A DNA stretch of 64,000 bases from Mycolicibacterium sp. 018/SC-01/001 (GCF_007096635.1 NZ_VKAA01000010.1:62001-126000), one strand, 5' to 3'. Positions 26,420-35,360 are shown, numbered from the stretch's first letter. Notes: generated by a model not told the origin, from the letters alone. Made by a program: numbers and translations.

Positions 26420-27835
26420 ATGAAACTCGACAACGCAACGCTGCGGCAGCTGAGCATTCCCACACCGGAGTACGACAGACGCGAAACGGGTGTCGGCATC
26501 GTGCATTTCGGCGTCGGCGGCTTTCACCGTGCACATCAGGCGGTCTACACGGATCGACTCCTCAACGCGGGACTGGACGGCGGATGGGGCATCTGCGGCG
26601 TGGGTGTGCTGGCCGCCGACCGCAAGATGGCCGACGTGATGGCCGCGCAGGACGGTCTGTACACCTTGCTGCTGGAACATCCCGACGGCACCAGAGAAGC
26701 CCGGGTGATCGGATCGATCGTCGACTACCGGTATGCCCCCGACGACCCCGAGGGCGTGGTGGAACTGCTCGCCGCGCCGAGCACTCGCGTCATCTCGATG
26801 ACGATCACCGAGGGCGGCTACCACCTCGACGATCTGCCCGAACTCAACGTCTTCGGTCTCGTGACGGATGCGCTGGCCCGCCGTCGCGATCGCGGCCTGG
26901 GCTCCCCCACGATCGTGTCGTGCGACAACATCGCAGGCAACGGGGACGTCGCACGCGACGCTTTCACCCGGTACGCGGACTCCGCGCACCCCGGCCTCTC
27001 GGAGTGGATGACCGAACACACCCGGTTCCCCAACTCCATGGTCGACCGCATCACCCCGGTCACGACCCCTGACGTGATCAACACCGTCTCAACCGAATTC
27101 GGCGTCGACGACGAATGGCCGGTGATCGCCGAGCCGTTCACCGCGTGGGTCCTCGAGGACGCGTTCTCCGACGGTAGGCCGCCGTGGGAGAACGTCGACG
27201 TGCTGATGGTCGACGACGTCACCCCGTATGAGTTGATGAAGCTGCGACTTCTCAACGCCGGTCATCAGACGCTCTGCTACTTCGCCTATCTCGCCGGCTA
27301 CCGATTGGTCCACGATGCCGCGGGTGACCCTCTGTTCGCCGAACTGCTGAGACGGTACTTCGCCGAGGCCACTCCGACACTGCCGCCGGTACCCGGCATC
27401 GATCTCGAGGACTACCAACGCACACTCATCGAACGATTCGCCAACCCGGGAGTGCGTGACACCGTCGCCCGGCTGTGTGCCTATTCGTCCGACCGCATCC
27501 CGCAGTGGCTGGTGCCGGTGATCATGGCGAACCTGGACGCCGATCGCAGCGTGCAGATCTCGGCGGCGGTCGTGGCCAGTTGGGCACGTTACGCCGAGGG
27601 GATCGATGAGCAGGGTGAACCGATCGACGTCGAGGACAACCGCAAAGAGACACTGACGCCGCTGGCCCAGGCGCAACGCGACGATCCGACCGCGTTCATC
27701 GAGAACACCGATCTGTTCGGTGATCTGGCACAGCAGCCCCGGTTCGTCGAGGCATATGGAGCGACGCTCGAATCGCTGTACAGCGTCGGCGCCCGCGCGA
27801 CACTGGAGGCACTGCTCGACGGCGGCGCGAAGTGA
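26420..27835 (+). CDS. Mannitol 2-dehydrogenase-type polyol dehydrogenase
   Basis: A 471-residue polyol-specific long-chain dehydrogenase that oxidises a polyol (mannitol to fructose, or arabitol to xylulose) with NAD+. The nucleotide-binding region is HFGVGGFHRAH (residues 29-39). The catalytic signature K-x4-N-x2-H is K274, N279 and H282 (MKLRLLNAGH). Length and motifs match the monomeric family. It overlaps the kinase gene by 4 nt (GTGA) and is divergent from the SorC-ABC operon, forming a complete uptake and catabolism unit. Exact substrate is inferred. Confidence 0.93.
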   Translation: MKLDNATLRQLSIPTPEYDRRETGVGIVHFGVGGFHRAHQAVYTDRLLNAGLDGGWGICGVGVLAADRKMADVMAAQDGLYTLLLEHPDGTREARVIGSIVDYRYAPDDPEGVVELLAAPSTRVISMTITEGGYHLDDLPELNVFGLVTDALARRRDRGLGSPTIVSCDNIAGNGDVARDAFTRYADSAHPGLSEWMTEHTRFPNSMVDRITPVTTPDVINTVSTEFGVDDEWPVIAEPFTAWVLEDAFSDGRPPWENVDVLMVDDVTPYELMKLRLLNAGHQTLCYFAYLAGYRLVHDAAGDPLFAELLRRYFAEATPTLPPVPGIDLEDYQRTLIERFANPGVRDTVARLCAYSSDRIPQWLVPVIMANLDADRSVQISAAVVASWARYAEGIDEQGEPIDVEDNRKETLTPLAQAQRDDPTAFIENTDLFGDLAQQPRFVEAYGATLESLYSVGARATLEALLDGGAK

Positions 27836-28788
27836 CCAGCGAGCGCGCCCTGGTGATCGGTGAGGCGCTGATCGACATCGTCGTCCGCGACGAGCAGGTC
27901 ACCGGAGAACACGTCGGCGGCAGTCCCCTCAACGTCGCCGTCGGATTGGGGCGCCTCGGCCGCGGCGTCGACTTCCTCACCCACATCGGGGACGACGAAC
28001 GAGGCCGCCGCATCGTCGAGCATGTGCGCGCCGCCGGGGTCAGCCTCGTCACCGGCAGCACCACGGCTGAGCGCACCCCCACGGCGCGCGCACTGGTCGA
28101 CGAACAGGGCGGCGCCACCTACGAATTCGACATCACCTGGCAGTTGAGCGGCATCCCCGAGGTGCCCCCTCCCCTGATCGCCCACACCGGTTCGATCGCC
28201 GCGGTGCTCGAACCGGGGTGCCGGGCGGTCGCGGCCCTGCTCGACACGTACCACCTTTCGGCGACGGTGACGTTCGATCCCAACGTCCGGCCGTCGCTGA
28301 TCGACGACGGCGACGCGGCGCGCGATCGCATCGACCGGCTGATCGAGCGCAGCGACGTCGTCAAGGTCAGTGACGAGGATCTGGCCTGGTACGACCCACA
28401 GCATTCCCCGGAGCAGATCGCGCAGACATGGCTCGCCCTGGGGCCGTCCCTCGTCGTGGTCACCCTCGGTGAGCGGGGCGCGTTCGGGGTCGTCGACGGC
28501 GGCAGTGTTCGTGTCGAGGCACCGACGGTCGACGTCGTGGACACGGTCGGCGCCGGGGACTCCTTCATGGCCGGACTCATCGATGCCCTGTGGGAGTTGG
28601 ACCTGCTCGGCGCGCAGCGTCGATCCGACCTGCGCCGCATCTCGGAATCCGCATTGACCGACGCGCTGCGGACGGCCGCGCTGTCGTCGGCGCTCACCGT
28701 CGCCCGGGCGGGCGCAGAGCTCCCGGATCGGGCGACCCGCGACGCCGCGGCGGCGCGGTCCGGCCCGCAGGCGGGTCTACCCGGCTAG
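27832..28788 (+). CDS. PfkB-family carbohydrate kinase (fructokinase-like)
   Basis: A 318-residue ribokinase/PfkB kinase. Signatures are GGSPLNVAVGLGRLG (residues 29-43) and the C-terminal DTVGAGDSFMAGL with the catalytic Asp. The GTG start at 27832 overlaps the dehydrogenase stop (GTGA). With a mannitol-type dehydrogenase the expected reaction is fructose to fructose-6-phosphate, which enters glycolysis through the pgi product pool. Xylulose is a less likely substrate because xylulokinases usually belong to the FGGY family. Confidence 0.9.
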   Translation: MTSERALVIGEALIDIVVRDEQVTGEHVGGSPLNVAVGLGRLGRGVDFLTHIGDDERGRRIVEHVRAAGVSLVTGSTTAERTPTARALVDEQGGATYEFDITWQLSGIPEVPPPLIAHTGSIAAVLEPGCRAVAALLDTYHLSATVTFDPNVRPSLIDDGDAARDRIDRLIERSDVVKVSDEDLAWYDPQHSPEQIAQTWLALGPSLVVVTLGERGAFGVVDGGSVRVEAPTVDVVDTVGAGDSFMAGLIDALWELDLLGAQRRSDLRRISESALTDALRTAALSSALTVARAGAELPDRATRDAAAARSGPQAGLPG

Positions 28789-28797
28789 CCTGGGGTG

Positions 28798-29721
28798 ATG
28801 CGGTCCATCTGGAAGGGTTCGATCGCCTTCGGGCTGGTCAACGTCCCCGTCAAGGTCTACAGCGCCACCGAGGACCACGACATCAAGTTCCATCAGGTGC
28901 ACGCCAAGGACAACGGGCGCATCCGGTACAAGCGCGTGTGCGAAGTCGACGGCGAGGTCGTCGAGTATCGCGACATCGCCAAAGCCTACGAATCCGAAGA
29001 CGGTCAGACCGTCATCATCACCGACGACGACATCGCGACGCTGCCCGAGGAGCGCAGCCGCGAGATCGAGGTGCTCGAGTTCGTACCCGCCAGCGACCTC
29101 GACCCGCTGATGTACGACCGCAGTTACTTTCTGGAGCCCGACGGCAAGTCGTCGAAATCCTATGTGCTACTTGCCAAGACGCTGATGGAGACCGACCGCG
29201 TGGCGATCGTGAACTTCGCGCTGCGCAACAAGACCCGGCTCGCTGCGCTGCGTGTCAAAGACTTCAGCAAGCGCGACGTGATGATGATCCACACCCTGCT
29301 GTGGCCCGACGAGATCCGCGACCCGGACTTCCCGGTGCTCGACAAGGACGTCGAGATCAAACCGGCCGAGCTCAAGATGGCGAGCCAGGTCGTCGACTCG
29401 ATGACCGATGATTTCAACCCCGACCGCTACCACGACGACTACCAGGAGCAGCTGCACGAGCTGATCCAGGCCAAGCTCGAAGGCGGTGAAGCCTTCACCA
29501 CCGAGGAGCAGCCGACCGAGCTCGACGAGTCCGAGGACGTCTCGGACCTGCTGGCCAAGCTCGAGGCGAGCGTGAAGGCACGCAAGGAGCAGGCCGGCGG
29601 TGACGAGCCCGCCAAGAAGGCACCCGCGAAGCAGGCCGCCGCCAAGAAGGCTCCCGCCAAGAAGGCAGCGAAGAAGACGCCGGCCAAGAAAGCCACCAAG
29701 AAAGCCGCCGCCAAGAAATAG
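28798..29721 (+). CDS. ku: Ku DNA end-binding protein
   Basis: A 307-residue homodimeric Ku that binds DNA ends and recruits LigD for non-homologous end joining. The N-terminus [19 protein letters not shown] is diagnostic. The ring-forming core extends to about residue 265. Residues ~270-307 form a Lys/Ala/Pro tail made of PAKK/AAKK repeats, absent from the shorter (273-residue) M. tuberculosis Ku but described for M. smegmatis Ku as modulating DNA binding. A TAGCCT -10 at 28786-28791 is 6 nt before the ATG at 28798, indicating leaderless expression inside the end of the kinase gene. A GTG at 28795 is less likely. Confidence 0.96.
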   Translation: MRSIWKGSIAFGLVNVPVKVYSATEDHDIKFHQVHAKDNGRIRYKRVCEVDGEVVEYRDIAKAYESEDGQTVIITDDDIATLPEERSREIEVLEFVPASDLDPLMYDRSYFLEPDGKSSKSYVLLAKTLMETDRVAIVNFALRNKTRLAALRVKDFSKRDVMMIHTLLWPDEIRDPDFPVLDKDVEIKPAELKMASQVVDSMTDDFNPDRYHDDYQEQLHELIQAKLEGGEAFTTEEQPTELDESEDVSDLLAKLEASVKARKEQAGGDEPAKKAPAKQAAAKKAPAKKAAKKTPAKKATKKAAAKK

Positions 29722-29732
29722 AACGTGTTCCA
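29719..29732. promoter_or_regulatory. KstR-type operator overlapping the ku stop codon
   Basis: TAGAACGTGTTCCA fits TNNAACNNGTTNNA at all fixed positions. Its first three bases are the ku stop codon. It lies 45 nt upstream of the SDR start at 29777, covering the -35 to upstream region of the TAGCGT -10 (29764-29769). Confidence 0.7.
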
Positions 29733-29776
29733 GAAACACCTTCCGGGGCGCCGGTCCGCTTGCTAGCGTGACGCCC

Positions 29777-30568
29777 GTGATCCTGGACAGATTCCGGCTC
29801 GACGATCAGGTGGCAGTGGTGACCGGCGCGGGCCGCGGTCTCGGCGCGGCGATGGCGGCCGCCTTCGCAGAAGCGGGCGCTGACGTGCTGATCTCGGCCC
29901 GTACACAGACCCAGCTGGAAGACGTCGCCGGGCAGGTGAGCGCGACCGGCCGCCGAGCCCACATCGTGGTCGCCGACCTCGCGCACGCCGAGGACACCGC
30001 CGCGCTGGCGCCGCAGGCAGTGGAGGCATTCGGCAGACTAGACATCGTCGTCAACAACGTCGGCGGGACGATGCCGAACGCGCTGCTGAACACCTCGACC
30101 AAGGACCTGCGCGACGCGTTCGCCTTCAACGTCGCCACCGCCCACGCGCTGACGCTCGCCGCGGCGCCGCTGATGCTCGAGCACTCCGGCGGCGGCAGCA
30201 TCATCAACATCACCTCGACGATGGCCCGGGTCTCCGGTCGCGGATTCGCCGCCTACGGCACCGCCAAGGCCGCACTGGCGCACTACACGCGCCTGTCGGC
30301 ACTCGACCTCGCCCCCCGTATCCGCGTGAACGCCATCGCCCCGGGCTCGATCCTCACGTCCGCGCTGGACATCGTGGCGAGCAACGAGGAGCTGCGGACA
30401 CCGATGGAGCAGGCCACGCCGATGCGCCGGCTCGGCGACCCGCTCGACATCGCCGCCGCCGCCGTCTATCTCGCCTCCCCCGCCGGCGCCTACCTCACCG
30501 GAAAGACCCTCGAGGTCGATGGCGGCATCACCTACCCGAACCTCGACCTCCCCATCCCCGACCTGTAG
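29777..30568 (+). CDS. Short-chain dehydrogenase/reductase (KstR-boxed)
   Basis: A 263-residue SDR matching the Rv0927c type. Motifs are TGAGRGLG (residues 15-22), NNVGGTM, and YGTAK as the catalytic Y-x3-K. The GTG at 29777 (MILDRF) is preferred: the -10 element TAGCGT ends 7 nt before it, giving a leaderless transcript, and homologues begin MILD. A GTG three codons upstream is possible. A KstR box at 29719-29732 suggests derepression by sterol-derived CoA esters. It is followed after 9 nt by a reductase-like gene, so the two are probably one operon. Confidence 0.9.
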   Translation: MILDRFRLDDQVAVVTGAGRGLGAAMAAAFAEAGADVLISARTQTQLEDVAGQVSATGRRAHIVVADLAHAEDTAALAPQAVEAFGRLDIVVNNVGGTMPNALLNTSTKDLRDAFAFNVATAHALTLAAAPLMLEHSGGGSIINITSTMARVSGRGFAAYGTAKAALAHYTRLSALDLAPRIRVNAIAPGSILTSALDIVASNEELRTPMEQATPMRRLGDPLDIAAAAVYLASPAGAYLTGKTLEVDGGITYPNLDLPIPDL

Positions 30569-30577
30569 AGGACAGCC

Positions 30578-31654
30578 ATGACGATTCGCGTCGCCGCCAT
30601 CGGAACCGGCAACGTCGGCAGACACGCACTCGCACAACTGATCTCGGATCCGAAGTTCGAACTCACCGCCGTGTGGGTGTCGTCGGACGCCAAGGCCGGC
30701 ACCGACGCCGGCGAACTCGCCGGGCTCGGCGCGACGACCGGGGTGCTGGCCACCACCGATCTCGAGGCCGTGCTCGCCACCAACCCCGACTGCGCGGTCT
30801 ACACCGCGATGGCGGACAACAGGTTGCCCGAGGCGCTCGAGGACTACCGGCGCATCCTGGCGGCGGGCATCAACGTGGTCGGCAGCAGTGCGGTGTTCCT
30901 GCAGTACCCGTGGGGAGTGCTGCCCGACGAGATGGTGAGCCCGATCGAAGAGGCCGCGAAGGCCGGCAACGCGAGCGTGTTCGTCAATGGCATCGATCCC
31001 GGCTTCGCCAATGATCTGCTGCCGATGGCGCTGGCAGGAACCTGCCAGAGTGTCCAACAGATCCTCTGCATGGAGATCATCAACTACGACACCTATGACA
31101 GCGCGACCGTGATGTTCGACGTCATGGGGTTCGGCGGCAGCCTCGACGAGACGCCGATGCTGCTGATGCCCGGTGTGCTGAGCCTGGCATGGGGATCGGT
31201 GGTGCGCCAGCTCGCCGCCGGGCTCGGTCTCGAGCTCGACGAGGTCACCGAAACCCACACGCGGATTCCCGCGCCGGAGGATTTCGACATCGCGTCCGGC
31301 CACATCGCCGAAGGAACAACGGCGGCAATCCGTTTCGAGGTCCGCGGGATGAAGAACGGTGAGATCGCGGTGGTCCTCGAACACGTCACCCGGCTGCGTG
31401 ATGACCTGTGCCCGGACTGGCCCCAGCCCGCGCAACCCGGCGGGTCCTACCGCATCGAGATCACCGGTGAACCGTCGTACGCGGTGGACCTGTGTTTGAG
31501 CAGTCCCAACGGCGACCACAACCATGCCGGACTGGTAGCCACGGCCGCCCGAGTCGTCAACGCGATCCCCGCGGTCATCGATGCCAAGCCGGGAATCGTG
31601 ACAGCGCTCGACTTGCCTCCCGTGACTGGCAAAGGTCTGTACGCTAAGCCCTGA
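30578..31654 (+). CDS. NAD(P)-binding dihydrodipicolinate-reductase-like protein
   Basis: A 358-residue protein matching Rv0926c in length and position. The N-terminal Rossmann motif is VAAIGTGNVGRHAL (residues 5-18), followed by a DapB/amine-dehydrogenase-like fold with VNGIDPGFANDLLP and GGSYRIEITG. The reaction is unknown; family names include dihydrodipicolinate reductase-like and 2,4-diaminopentanoate dehydrogenase-like. GAGGA lies about 5 nt before the ATG. Co-transcription with the preceding KstR-boxed SDR suggests a shared catabolic pathway. Confidence 0.85.
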   Translation: MTIRVAAIGTGNVGRHALAQLISDPKFELTAVWVSSDAKAGTDAGELAGLGATTGVLATTDLEAVLATNPDCAVYTAMADNRLPEALEDYRRILAAGINVVGSSAVFLQYPWGVLPDEMVSPIEEAAKAGNASVFVNGIDPGFANDLLPMALAGTCQSVQQILCMEIINYDTYDSATVMFDVMGFGGSLDETPMLLMPGVLSLAWGSVVRQLAAGLGLELDEVTETHTRIPAPEDFDIASGHIAEGTTAAIRFEVRGMKNGEIAVVLEHVTRLRDDLCPDWPQPAQPGGSYRIEITGEPSYAVDLCLSSPNGDHNHAGLVATAARVVNAIPAVIDAKPGIVTALDLPPVTGKGLYAKP

Positions 31655-31674
31655 ACCCGCTGAAAGGACTCCGC

Positions 31675-31923
31675 ATGAAGGCCCGCCTCACCACCATCGC
31701 CGCTGTGCTCGTCGCCGGCGGAGCCTCCCTCGCGATCGCCGCCGCACCCGCTGCGCTGGCCCAGCCGTCCTGCGTCCAGACCGGCGAGGGTGGCGGCTTC
31801 CAGGGCGGCGCGAACACCGTGTGCCAGTCCCCCGGCAACTCCCAGATCGATTCCCGCCCGGGCGTCTACGCCGAGCCCTGGGAGGGCGGTTTCGGGTGGG
31901 GCTACGGCCCCTACGTGCTCTGA
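31675..31923 (+). CDS. Small secreted protein, paralogue 1
   Basis: An 82-residue protein with a clear Sec signal peptide (residues 1-29, cleavage after ALA) and a mature chain of about 53 residues. The mature part has two cysteines (C33 and C50), the segment GNSQID, and a Gly/aromatic C-terminus (GGFGWGYGPYVL). GAAAGGA precedes the ATG. A second gene with the same design follows 7 nt later. Function is unknown; such short exported proteins are common in mycobacteria. Confidence 0.82.
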   Translation: MKARLTTIAAVLVAGGASLAIAAAPAALAQPSCVQTGEGGGFQGGANTVCQSPGNSQIDSRPGVYAEPWEGGFGWGYGPYVL

Positions 31924-31930
31924 GCCGACG

Positions 31931-32164
31931 ATGATGCGTCGAGTACTGAGCTACCTGGCACTCGCCGGTGCGGGTGTCGCGATCGCTTGCGGTGGAACGG
32001 GAGTCGCGACGGCGATGCCGAAGTGCAGCGACGTCGGCAAGACGATCACGTACTGCGAGACCAACGGCAGCACCCAGATCACCGCGACGCCTCCCCCCTG
32101 GAACTGGGGCGGTTGGCAGGGTGGTGACTACTACCCGTTCGGCGCGTTCGGCTACCTGCCCTGA
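31931..32164 (+). CDS. Small secreted protein, paralogue 2
   Basis: A 77-residue protein with a signal peptide (residues 1-28, cleavage after ATA) and a mature part with two cysteines (C32, C42), the segment NGSTQIT, and an aromatic/Gly-rich end (GGWQGGDYYPFGAFGYLP). The arrangement matches the upstream gene: cysteine pair, (S)TQI/SQI, Pro-rich stretch, aromatic tail. ATG at 31931 or 31934 is possible. The 7-nt spacing implies one transcript. The pair looks like a tandem duplication that has diverged. Confidence 0.8.
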   Translation: MMRRVLSYLALAGAGVAIACGGTGVATAMPKCSDVGKTITYCETNGSTQITATPPPWNWGGWQGGDYYPFGAFGYLP

Positions 32165-32201
32165 CCCCGATGGGTCGAGCCCGCCGCGTTGATGCGGCGA
32201 T

Positions 32202-32242
32202 CGATTTTCGGCTAACCTAACTTTTCTCTTCGAATTATCGAA
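32202..32242. promoter_or_regulatory. DtxR/IdeR-like box and inverted repeat upstream of mntH
   Basis: 32202-32220 matches the IdeR iron-box consensus TTAGGTTAGGCTAACCTAA at 14 of 19 positions, with the right half GGCTAACCTAA perfect. Immediately after it, TTCGA-ATTA-TCGAA (32229-32242) is a second inverted repeat. Both precede the mntH RBS AAAAGGA. Either IdeR or the related MntR could bind. Confidence 0.55.
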
Positions 32243-32258
32243 CAGAAAAGGATCGCCG

Positions 32259-33485
32259 GTGGGGCCTGACGCTGCAGCACCGACCCGACCGCTGCGGTTT
32301 CTGCTGGGTCCCGCCTTCGTGGCCGCCATCGCCTACGTCGACCCCGGCAACGTCGCGGCCAACGTCAGCGCCGGAGCCCAGTACGGCTTCCTGCTCGTCT
32401 GGGTGATCGTCGTGGCCAACGTGATGGCCTGCCTGGTCCAGTACTTGTCCGCCAAGCTGGGACTGGTAACCGGAAGATCGCTGCCCGAAGCAGTGGCCGA
32501 CCGGATGGGCACGCCGACGCGGATCGCGTACTGGCTGCAGGCCGAGCTGGTGGCCATGGCGACCGACCTCGCCGAGATCGTGGGCGGCGCCATTGCGCTG
32601 TATCTGCTGTTCGATCTGCCGCTGCTGGTCGGCGGGGTCATCACCGGCGTGGTGTCGGTGGCCCTGCTGCTGATCAAAGACCGCGGCGGCCAGAACGCCT
32701 TCGAACGCGTCATCACCGGCATGCTGGCGGTCATCGCGGTCGGCTTCCTCACCAGCCTCGTCGCCGCACCGCCTCCCGTCGACCAGGTCCTCGGCGGCCT
32801 CGTGCCCCGCTTCGACGGGGCGGAGAGCATCCTGCTGGCGGCCGCGATGCTCGGCGCAACCGTCATGCCGCACGCGGTGTATTTGCATTCGGGTCTGGCG
32901 CGGGACCGGCACGGACACGCCCCGCGGGGGCCCCGCCGCGCCGCGCTGCTGCGTGCCACCCGGTGGGATGTCGGCGCGGCGATGCTGGTCGCCGGCGCGG
33001 TGAACCTGTCGATGCTGCTGGTGGCCGCGACCAACCTGCAGGGACTTCCGGACACCGACTCGATCGAGGGCGCCTTCGGCGCGGTGGAGACCACGCTCGG
33101 GCACACCGTCGCCTTGGTGTTCGCGATCGGGCTGCTGGCCTCCGGGCTCGCATCGTCGTCCGTCGGCGCCTACGCCGGGGCGATGATCATGCAGGGTCTG
33201 CTGCGCCGATCGGTACCGCTGCTGATGCGACGCCTGATCACGCTGCTGCCCGCGCTGGTGGTGCTCGCAGCAGGCGTCGACCCGAGCCGCGCACTGATCC
33301 TGTCGCAGGTGGTGCTGTCGTTCGGCATCCCGTTCGCCCTCATTCCGCTGATCCGGCTGACCGGTGACAGGTCGCTGATGGGCGCTGACGTCAACCGGCG
33401 CGTGACCACGACCCTGGGCTGGTTCGTTGCCGCACTGATTAGTGTGCTCAACGTGGTGCTCATCTATCTGACGCTGTCGGGCTGA
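32259..33485 (+). CDS. mntH: Nramp-family divalent metal (Mn2+) transporter
   Basis: A 408-residue Nramp permease that imports Mn2+ and possibly Fe2+ with protons. The metal-binding TM1 motif DPGN is present in YVDPGNVAAN, and TM6 has MPHAVYLHS. About eleven hydrophobic segments are visible. The GTG at 32259 has AAAAGGA six nt upstream. The upstream DtxR-type box suggests metal-responsive repression. It corresponds to Rv0924c. The next gene starts on the base after its stop, so the two may be co-translated. Confidence 0.95.
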   Translation: MGPDAAAPTRPLRFLLGPAFVAAIAYVDPGNVAANVSAGAQYGFLLVWVIVVANVMACLVQYLSAKLGLVTGRSLPEAVADRMGTPTRIAYWLQAELVAMATDLAEIVGGAIALYLLFDLPLLVGGVITGVVSVALLLIKDRGGQNAFERVITGMLAVIAVGFLTSLVAAPPPVDQVLGGLVPRFDGAESILLAAAMLGATVMPHAVYLHSGLARDRHGHAPRGPRRAALLRATRWDVGAAMLVAGAVNLSMLLVAATNLQGLPDTDSIEGAFGAVETTLGHTVALVFAIGLLASGLASSSVGAYAGAMIMQGLLRRSVPLLMRRLITLLPALVVLAAGVDPSRALILSQVVLSFGIPFALIPLIRLTGDRSLMGADVNRRVTTTLGWFVAALISVLNVVLIYLTLSG

Positions 33486-34550
33486 ATGGCCGCCCGACAC
33501 CACTACTTCGCGTACGGCTCGAATCTGTCGGTGCAACAGATGGCTCAGCGCTGCCCTGACGCGACCGACCCGCAGCCGGCCACACTGGCCGACCACGACT
33601 GGCTGATCAACGAACGCGGCGTCGCCACCGTCGAGCCCCACCCCGGCGGTGTCGTGCACGGCGTGCTGTGGCGGGTGTCCGATCACGACCTCGCGACGCT
33701 GGACAGCGCCGAGGGAGTGCCGGTGCGTTACCGTCGGGATGCGCTGACGGTGCACACCGAAGGCGGTCAGCGCACCGCGTGGGTGTACATCGACCACCGC
33801 GTCGAACCGGGTCCTCCCCGCCCCGGCTATCTCGAACGAATCCTCGAAGGTGCCCACCACCACGGTCTGCCGCGGCGCTGGATCGACTTCCTGCAACGCT
33901 GGGACCCGACGCGGTGGCCCCGCCGCGAGACCCACCCGGATTCGATTGCCCCACAATCACTGTCGGAGCTCCTCGCCACACCGGGGGTGTCCGAGCAGAG
34001 CACCTTGCGCTCGCGATTCGGTTTCCTCGCCATCCACGGCGGCGGACTCGAACAGATGACCGACGTGATCGCACAGCGCGCCGCCGACGCGGCCGACGCG
34101 TCGCTGTACGTCGTCCATCATCCCGACAACTATCCGCACCATCTGGCGTCCGCGCTCTACGACCCCGCCCAATCGCCCCGCCTGGCGGAGTTCCTCGACC
34201 ACGTCGACATCGCGGTGTCCCTGCACGGGTACGGCCGGATGGGCCGCAGCACCGAACTGCTCGCCGGCGGCCGGCACCGGACCCTCGCGCAGCACCTCGC
34301 CGAGCAGATCGTCATCCCCGGATACCGGGTGGTCACCGATCTGGAATCGATCCCTCGGGAGTTACGGGGCTTGCATCCGGACAACCCGGTCAACCGCCCC
34401 CGGGACGGCGGCGCCCAGCTGGAACTGTCGGCTCGGGTGCGCGGCATCAGCCCGCGCAGCGGTCTGCCGGGTGACGACGGTCTGGCCCCTGCCACGTCCG
34501 CGCTGGTTCAGGGACTGGCGCGGGCCGCACGGTCCTGGACCGGCAGCTGA
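33486..34550 (+). CDS. Gamma-glutamylcyclotransferase-like / poly-gamma-glutamate hydrolase-like fusion
   Basis: A 354-residue two-domain protein. Residues 1-~115 resemble gamma-glutamylcyclotransferases: YFAYGSNL at 7-14 and the expected catalytic Glu at E76 in LDSAEGVPVRY. Residues ~150-350 resemble the poly-gamma-glutamate hydrolase family (PF05908-like), with AIHGGGLEQMTD, SLHGYGR and NRPRDGGAQLELS as likely Zn-site and active-site segments. Both halves act on gamma-glutamyl bonds. There is no signal peptide, so an intracellular role is expected. It directly follows mntH (start at the next base), as in the Rv0924c-Rv0923c order. The physiological substrate is unknown. Confidence 0.8.
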   Translation: MAARHHYFAYGSNLSVQQMAQRCPDATDPQPATLADHDWLINERGVATVEPHPGGVVHGVLWRVSDHDLATLDSAEGVPVRYRRDALTVHTEGGQRTAWVYIDHRVEPGPPRPGYLERILEGAHHHGLPRRWIDFLQRWDPTRWPRRETHPDSIAPQSLSELLATPGVSEQSTLRSRFGFLAIHGGGLEQMTDVIAQRAADAADASLYVVHHPDNYPHHLASALYDPAQSPRLAEFLDHVDIAVSLHGYGRMGRSTELLAGGRHRTLAQHLAEQIVIPGYRVVTDLESIPRELRGLHPDNPVNRPRDGGAQLELSARVRGISPRSGLPGDDGLAPATSALVQGLARAARSWTGS

Positions 34551-34601
34551 CAGAGCAGACGGACGAACAATCCGCAACCCGACCCGCTCCGAATACAGGG
34601 T

Positions 34602-35360
34602 GTGGAACAACAGGGCGGCGCCGCGGAGACGATCCCGGCGCTCTACCGCACCCGGATCACGCACCTGCGGCGTGCACCGGTGCATCACTATTTCGAGCAC
34701 CGCAGCTACAGCTGGCTGATCGACCTCGACCACGTACCGGACGTGCCGGGATGGCTTCGCCCGTTCGCGACCTTCGACCCGGCGGACCATCTGTGGCCCG
34801 CGCCGGTCGACACGCTGCGTGGCCGCGTCGATGCGTTCCTCGCCGACAAGGGCATCGACCTCGGCGGCGGCCGGGTCACGGCACTGCTGCAACCGCGCGT
34901 CCTCGGCTCGGTGTTCAACCCGTTCACCTTCTACTGGTGCCACGGTGGCGACGGCACTCTGCGGTGCATCATCGTCGAGGTGCAGAACAGCCGTGGTGAG
35001 CGGCACGCCTATCTGCTGCCGCCGGCGGGCGACTGGCCGGCCATGGTCACCAAGAAGCTCTACGTCTCGCCGTTCAACGATGTCGACGGCCATTACCTCA
35101 TCGACGCGCCGCACCCGGACGAGCACCTCGACCTGCGCATCTCGCTGCACCGCGACAACCATCCGGCGTTCGTGGCGACCATGCGGGGCGACCGCAAAGC
35201 GGCCGGGATCGCTCAGATCCTGGCGCTGCAGGTGGTGTCACCGCTGGCACCGATGATGAACTCGTTGAGCATGCGGATGCAGGGCACGCTGCTGCGGTTG
35301 CGCCGCGTGCCCGTGGTGCCGCACCCCTCCGAAGAGCGCGAGAAGGTGTATCACTCGTGA
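34602..35360 (+). CDS. DUF1365 family protein
   Basis: A 252-residue protein of the DUF1365 family, with RITHLRRAPVHHYFEHRSYSW at the start, VFNPFTFYWC, and KKLYVSPFNDVDGHYLI. The function is unknown; the family is often beside cyclopropane fatty-acid synthases, sigma factors and FAD oxidoreductases. In M. tuberculosis (from memory) its homologue Rv0448c lies in the sigK cluster with ufaA1 and an oxidoreductase. Here those genes are missing and it sits directly upstream of sigK. The GTG at 34602 lacks a strong RBS. Confidence 0.85.
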   Translation: MEQQGGAAETIPALYRTRITHLRRAPVHHYFEHRSYSWLIDLDHVPDVPGWLRPFATFDPADHLWPAPVDTLRGRVDAFLADKGIDLGGGRVTALLQPRVLGSVFNPFTFYWCHGGDGTLRCIIVEVQNSRGERHAYLLPPAGDWPAMVTKKLYVSPFNDVDGHYLIDAPHPDEHLDLRISLHRDNHPAFVATMRGDRKAAGIAQILALQVVSPLAPMMNSLSMRMQGTLLRLRRVPVVPHPSEEREKVYHS

